From NCBI GenBank assembly GCA_963738325.1, contig CAVTWD010000013.1:62001-126000 (forward strand): a stretch of DNA of 64,000 bases, given 5' to 3'. The position numbers and the translations under genes are program-made. Position 1 is the stretch's first letter; each line of letters opens with the position of its first letter. Positions 62,770 through 64,000 of the stretch are shown one piece after another. The DNA is from CAVTWD01 sp963738325 (GTDB lineage Bacteria > Actinomycetota > Acidimicrobiia > Acidimicrobiales > Ilumatobacteraceae). The notes below the pieces were generated by a model. That model was not told the DNA's origin and did no database searches. It saw only the letters and a list, made by a program, of their open reading frames with translations.

Positions 62770-63915
62770 TCAGACGATCCTGAGCGCAGGGTTGTACACG
62801 CGGCGAGGGGCGAGCTCGACCGCGATGCGCTCGGCCATCTCGCGGAACTGCGCCGCCGCCTCGCTCTCGGGGGCGACGGCCACGATCGGCCTGCCGTCGT
62901 CACCGCCCTCCCGCAGGGTCGGGAGCAACGGGATCTGGCCGAGCAGGGGCACGCCGAGCTCGTCGGCCAGCGCCTGGCCACCACCCGAGCCGAAGATCTC
63001 GTACCGGCGGCCGTCGTCGCCCGTGAACCACGACATGTTCTCGATCACCGCTCTGACGGGCAGCTTCACCCGCTCGGCCATCGCCGCCGAGAGCCGAGCG
63101 ACCTTCTGGGCGGCCGGCTGCGGCGTGGTGACGACGTAGACCTCGCCGCGAGGCAGGAACTGCGAGAGCGAGAGGGCGATGTCGCCGGTGCCCGGAGGCA
63201 TGTCGATGAGGAGGAAGTCGGGGTCGTCCCAGTAGACGTCGGTGAGGAACTGCTCGAGGGCCTTGTGCAGCATCGGGCCCCGCCAGATCACGGCTTGACC
63301 CTCCGGCACGAAGTAGCCGATGGAGATGCAACGCACGCCCCACTGCTCGGGAGGCAGGAGCATGCCGTCGAGCACGACAGGGTCGCGGTCGGTGCCGAGC
63401 ATGCGCGGGATCGAGAACCCGTACACGTCGGCGTCGATCACGCCGACGGTGTGGCCGCGCTGCACGAGCGCGACGGCGAGGTTCGTCGTAACGGAGCTCT
63501 TGCCCACGCCACCCTTGCCCGAGGAGATGAGCAACGGACGGGTCTTCGCGCCCGGGTCCGCGAACGGGATGGCGCGTCCCTCCGCGTGCCCGTGGGCGTC
63601 GTGGGCTCCGGCCGTTGCGCTCGGCGTGCCGTGGAGGCGGATGCGGAGGGCCTCGAGCTCGTCGGCGCTCATCACGGTGAAATCGAGGCCCACGTCGGTG
63701 ACACCGGCCAGCGGGCGTACGGCGTCGCTCACGCGACGGGTGATCTCGCTGCGCAACGGGCAGCCGGCCACCGTGAGGGCCACGGTCACCTGCACCTCGC
63801 CACCAGGCCGGATCTCGACCTCGCGGACCATCCCGAGATCGACGATCGAGCGGTGGAGCTCGGGATCCTGCACGGGGCGCAGGGCCTCGATCACCTGTTC
63901 GCTCGACAGCGGCAT
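62770..63915 (-). CDS. mrp: Mrp/NBP35-type Fe-S carrier ATPase
   Basis: The 381-residue product has an N-terminal DUF59 (MIP18-like) domain (VIEALRPVQDPELHRSIVDL), then the ParA-type P-loop LLISSGKGGVGKSSVTTNLA, VGVIDADVYGFSIPRMLGTD and LIDMPPGTGDIALSLSQFLP. It holds and transfers Fe-S clusters. The metal-binding CxxC of eukaryotic NBP35 is absent, as in many bacterial Mrp. ATG 63915 has GGAGG upstream; earlier in-frame ATG 63966 is not conserved. A CTACGCGCGTAG palindrome lies upstream. Confidence 0.93.
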   Translation of the reverse strand: MPLSSEQVIEALRPVQDPELHRSIVDLGMVREVEIRPGGEVQVTVALTVAGCPLRSEITRRVSDAVRPLAGVTDVGLDFTVMSADELEALRIRLHGTPSATAGAHDAHGHAEGRAIPFADPGAKTRPLLISSGKGGVGKSSVTTNLAVALVQRGHTVGVIDADVYGFSIPRMLGTDRDPVVLDGMLLPPEQWGVRCISIGYFVPEGQAVIWRGPMLHKALEQFLTDVYWDDPDFLLIDMPPGTGDIALSLSQFLPRGEVYVVTTPQPAAQKVARLSAAMAERVKLPVRAVIENMSWFTGDDGRRYEIFGSGGGQALADELGVPLLGQIPLLPTLREGGDDGRPIVAVAPESEAAAQFREMAERIAVELAPRRVYNPALRIV

Positions 63916-63979
63916 GGGCGGACCTCCATCTCCCAAGACGGCGGGCGGACGCGACGCGCCACGCACCTTCGTATTTGCA

Positions 63980-63991
63980 CTACGCGCGTAG
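63980..63991. promoter_or_regulatory. CTACGCGCGTAG palindrome upstream of mrp
   Basis: CTACGCGCGTAG (63980-63991) is a perfect 12-bp palindrome about 65 bp before the mrp start, followed on the + strand by TAGAAT (63993-63998), a possible -10 for a divergent gene beyond the window. Confidence 0.35.
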
Positions 63992-64000
63992 GTAGAATAC

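Overview
The window is about 64 kb of high-GC DNA. A WhiB regulator, DUF3107, DUF3090, SCO1664-family and MSMEG_4193-family proteins, F420-type (LLM) oxidoreductases and mycobacterial-style CoA-transferase/amidohydrolase/DUF35 clusters all point to an actinomycete. A PFOR (nifJ), an F420-hydrogenase-beta-like protein and a FlgN/FliA-type pair would suit an Acidimicrobiia-like lineage, but that placement is inference.

Layout. 0-2.5 kb: tail of a thioredoxin-reductase-like gene and a wax-ester synthase/DGAT. 2.6 kb: 3' half of a tRNA-Arg(CCG), without its 5' half. 2.9-9.1 kb: a large 2OG-Fe(II) oxygenase, then a decay zone with toxin-antitoxin remnants, a nitroreductase/SnoaL fusion, an SDR and truncated Rieske, LLM and VOC pieces. 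9.1-16.3 kb: VOC protein, small membrane protein, a broken pair of type III CoA-transferases, cupin, META lipoprotein, ABM monooxygenase, TetR and carbonic anhydrase. 16.5-24.8 kb: nifJ with a DHODH-like partner, a sulfite-oxidase-like enzyme, a FlgN/FtsH chimeric pseudogene and a FliA/WhiG-like sigma factor.

25-46 kb is a catabolic region. A seven-gene, mostly translationally coupled minus-strand operon runs from 32.8 to 25.0 kb: CoA-transferase, CoA-transferase, thiolase-like, DUF35, CoA-transferase, amidohydrolase, enoyl-CoA hydratase. An amidohydrolase gene diverges from it. A GntR/FCD regulator and a CoA-transferase/P450 divergon follow. CTCATGA-core palindromes lie in both divergent promoter regions, suggesting one GntR regulon. 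Next come an SDR/xanthine-dehydrogenase-type/SnoaL operon, TetR plus SDR, and an operon of two tiny desulforedoxin-like proteins, an LLM oxidoreductase, an amidohydrolase and a TetR. The reactions suggest CoA-dependent breakdown of an alicyclic or steroid-like compound; the substrate cannot be read from the sequence.

46.6-64 kb is more core-like: acyl-CoA dehydrogenase, FrhB-like protein, uracil-DNA glycosylase, the MSMEG_4193-DUF3090-SCO1664 cluster, desaturase, aldonolactone oxidase, ETF alpha/beta, a diacylglycerol-kinase-type lipid kinase, GDPD, WhiB, PdtaS-type kinase, two ArsA-like ATPases, DUF3107 and Mrp.

Two non-coding patterns stand out: a three-copy dispersed element headed by a G/C-rich perfect hairpin (37.9, 49.3 and 62.4 kb), and a KpnI-centred palindrome (CGATTCGGTACCGAATCG) inserted in frame in a CoA-transferase gene, with a relative at 56.5 kb. 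About fifteen otherwise conserved genes carry one apparent frame break, roughly one per 4-5 kb. This may reflect consensus indel errors as much as real decay, so 'pseudogene' calls here mean 'broken as given'.
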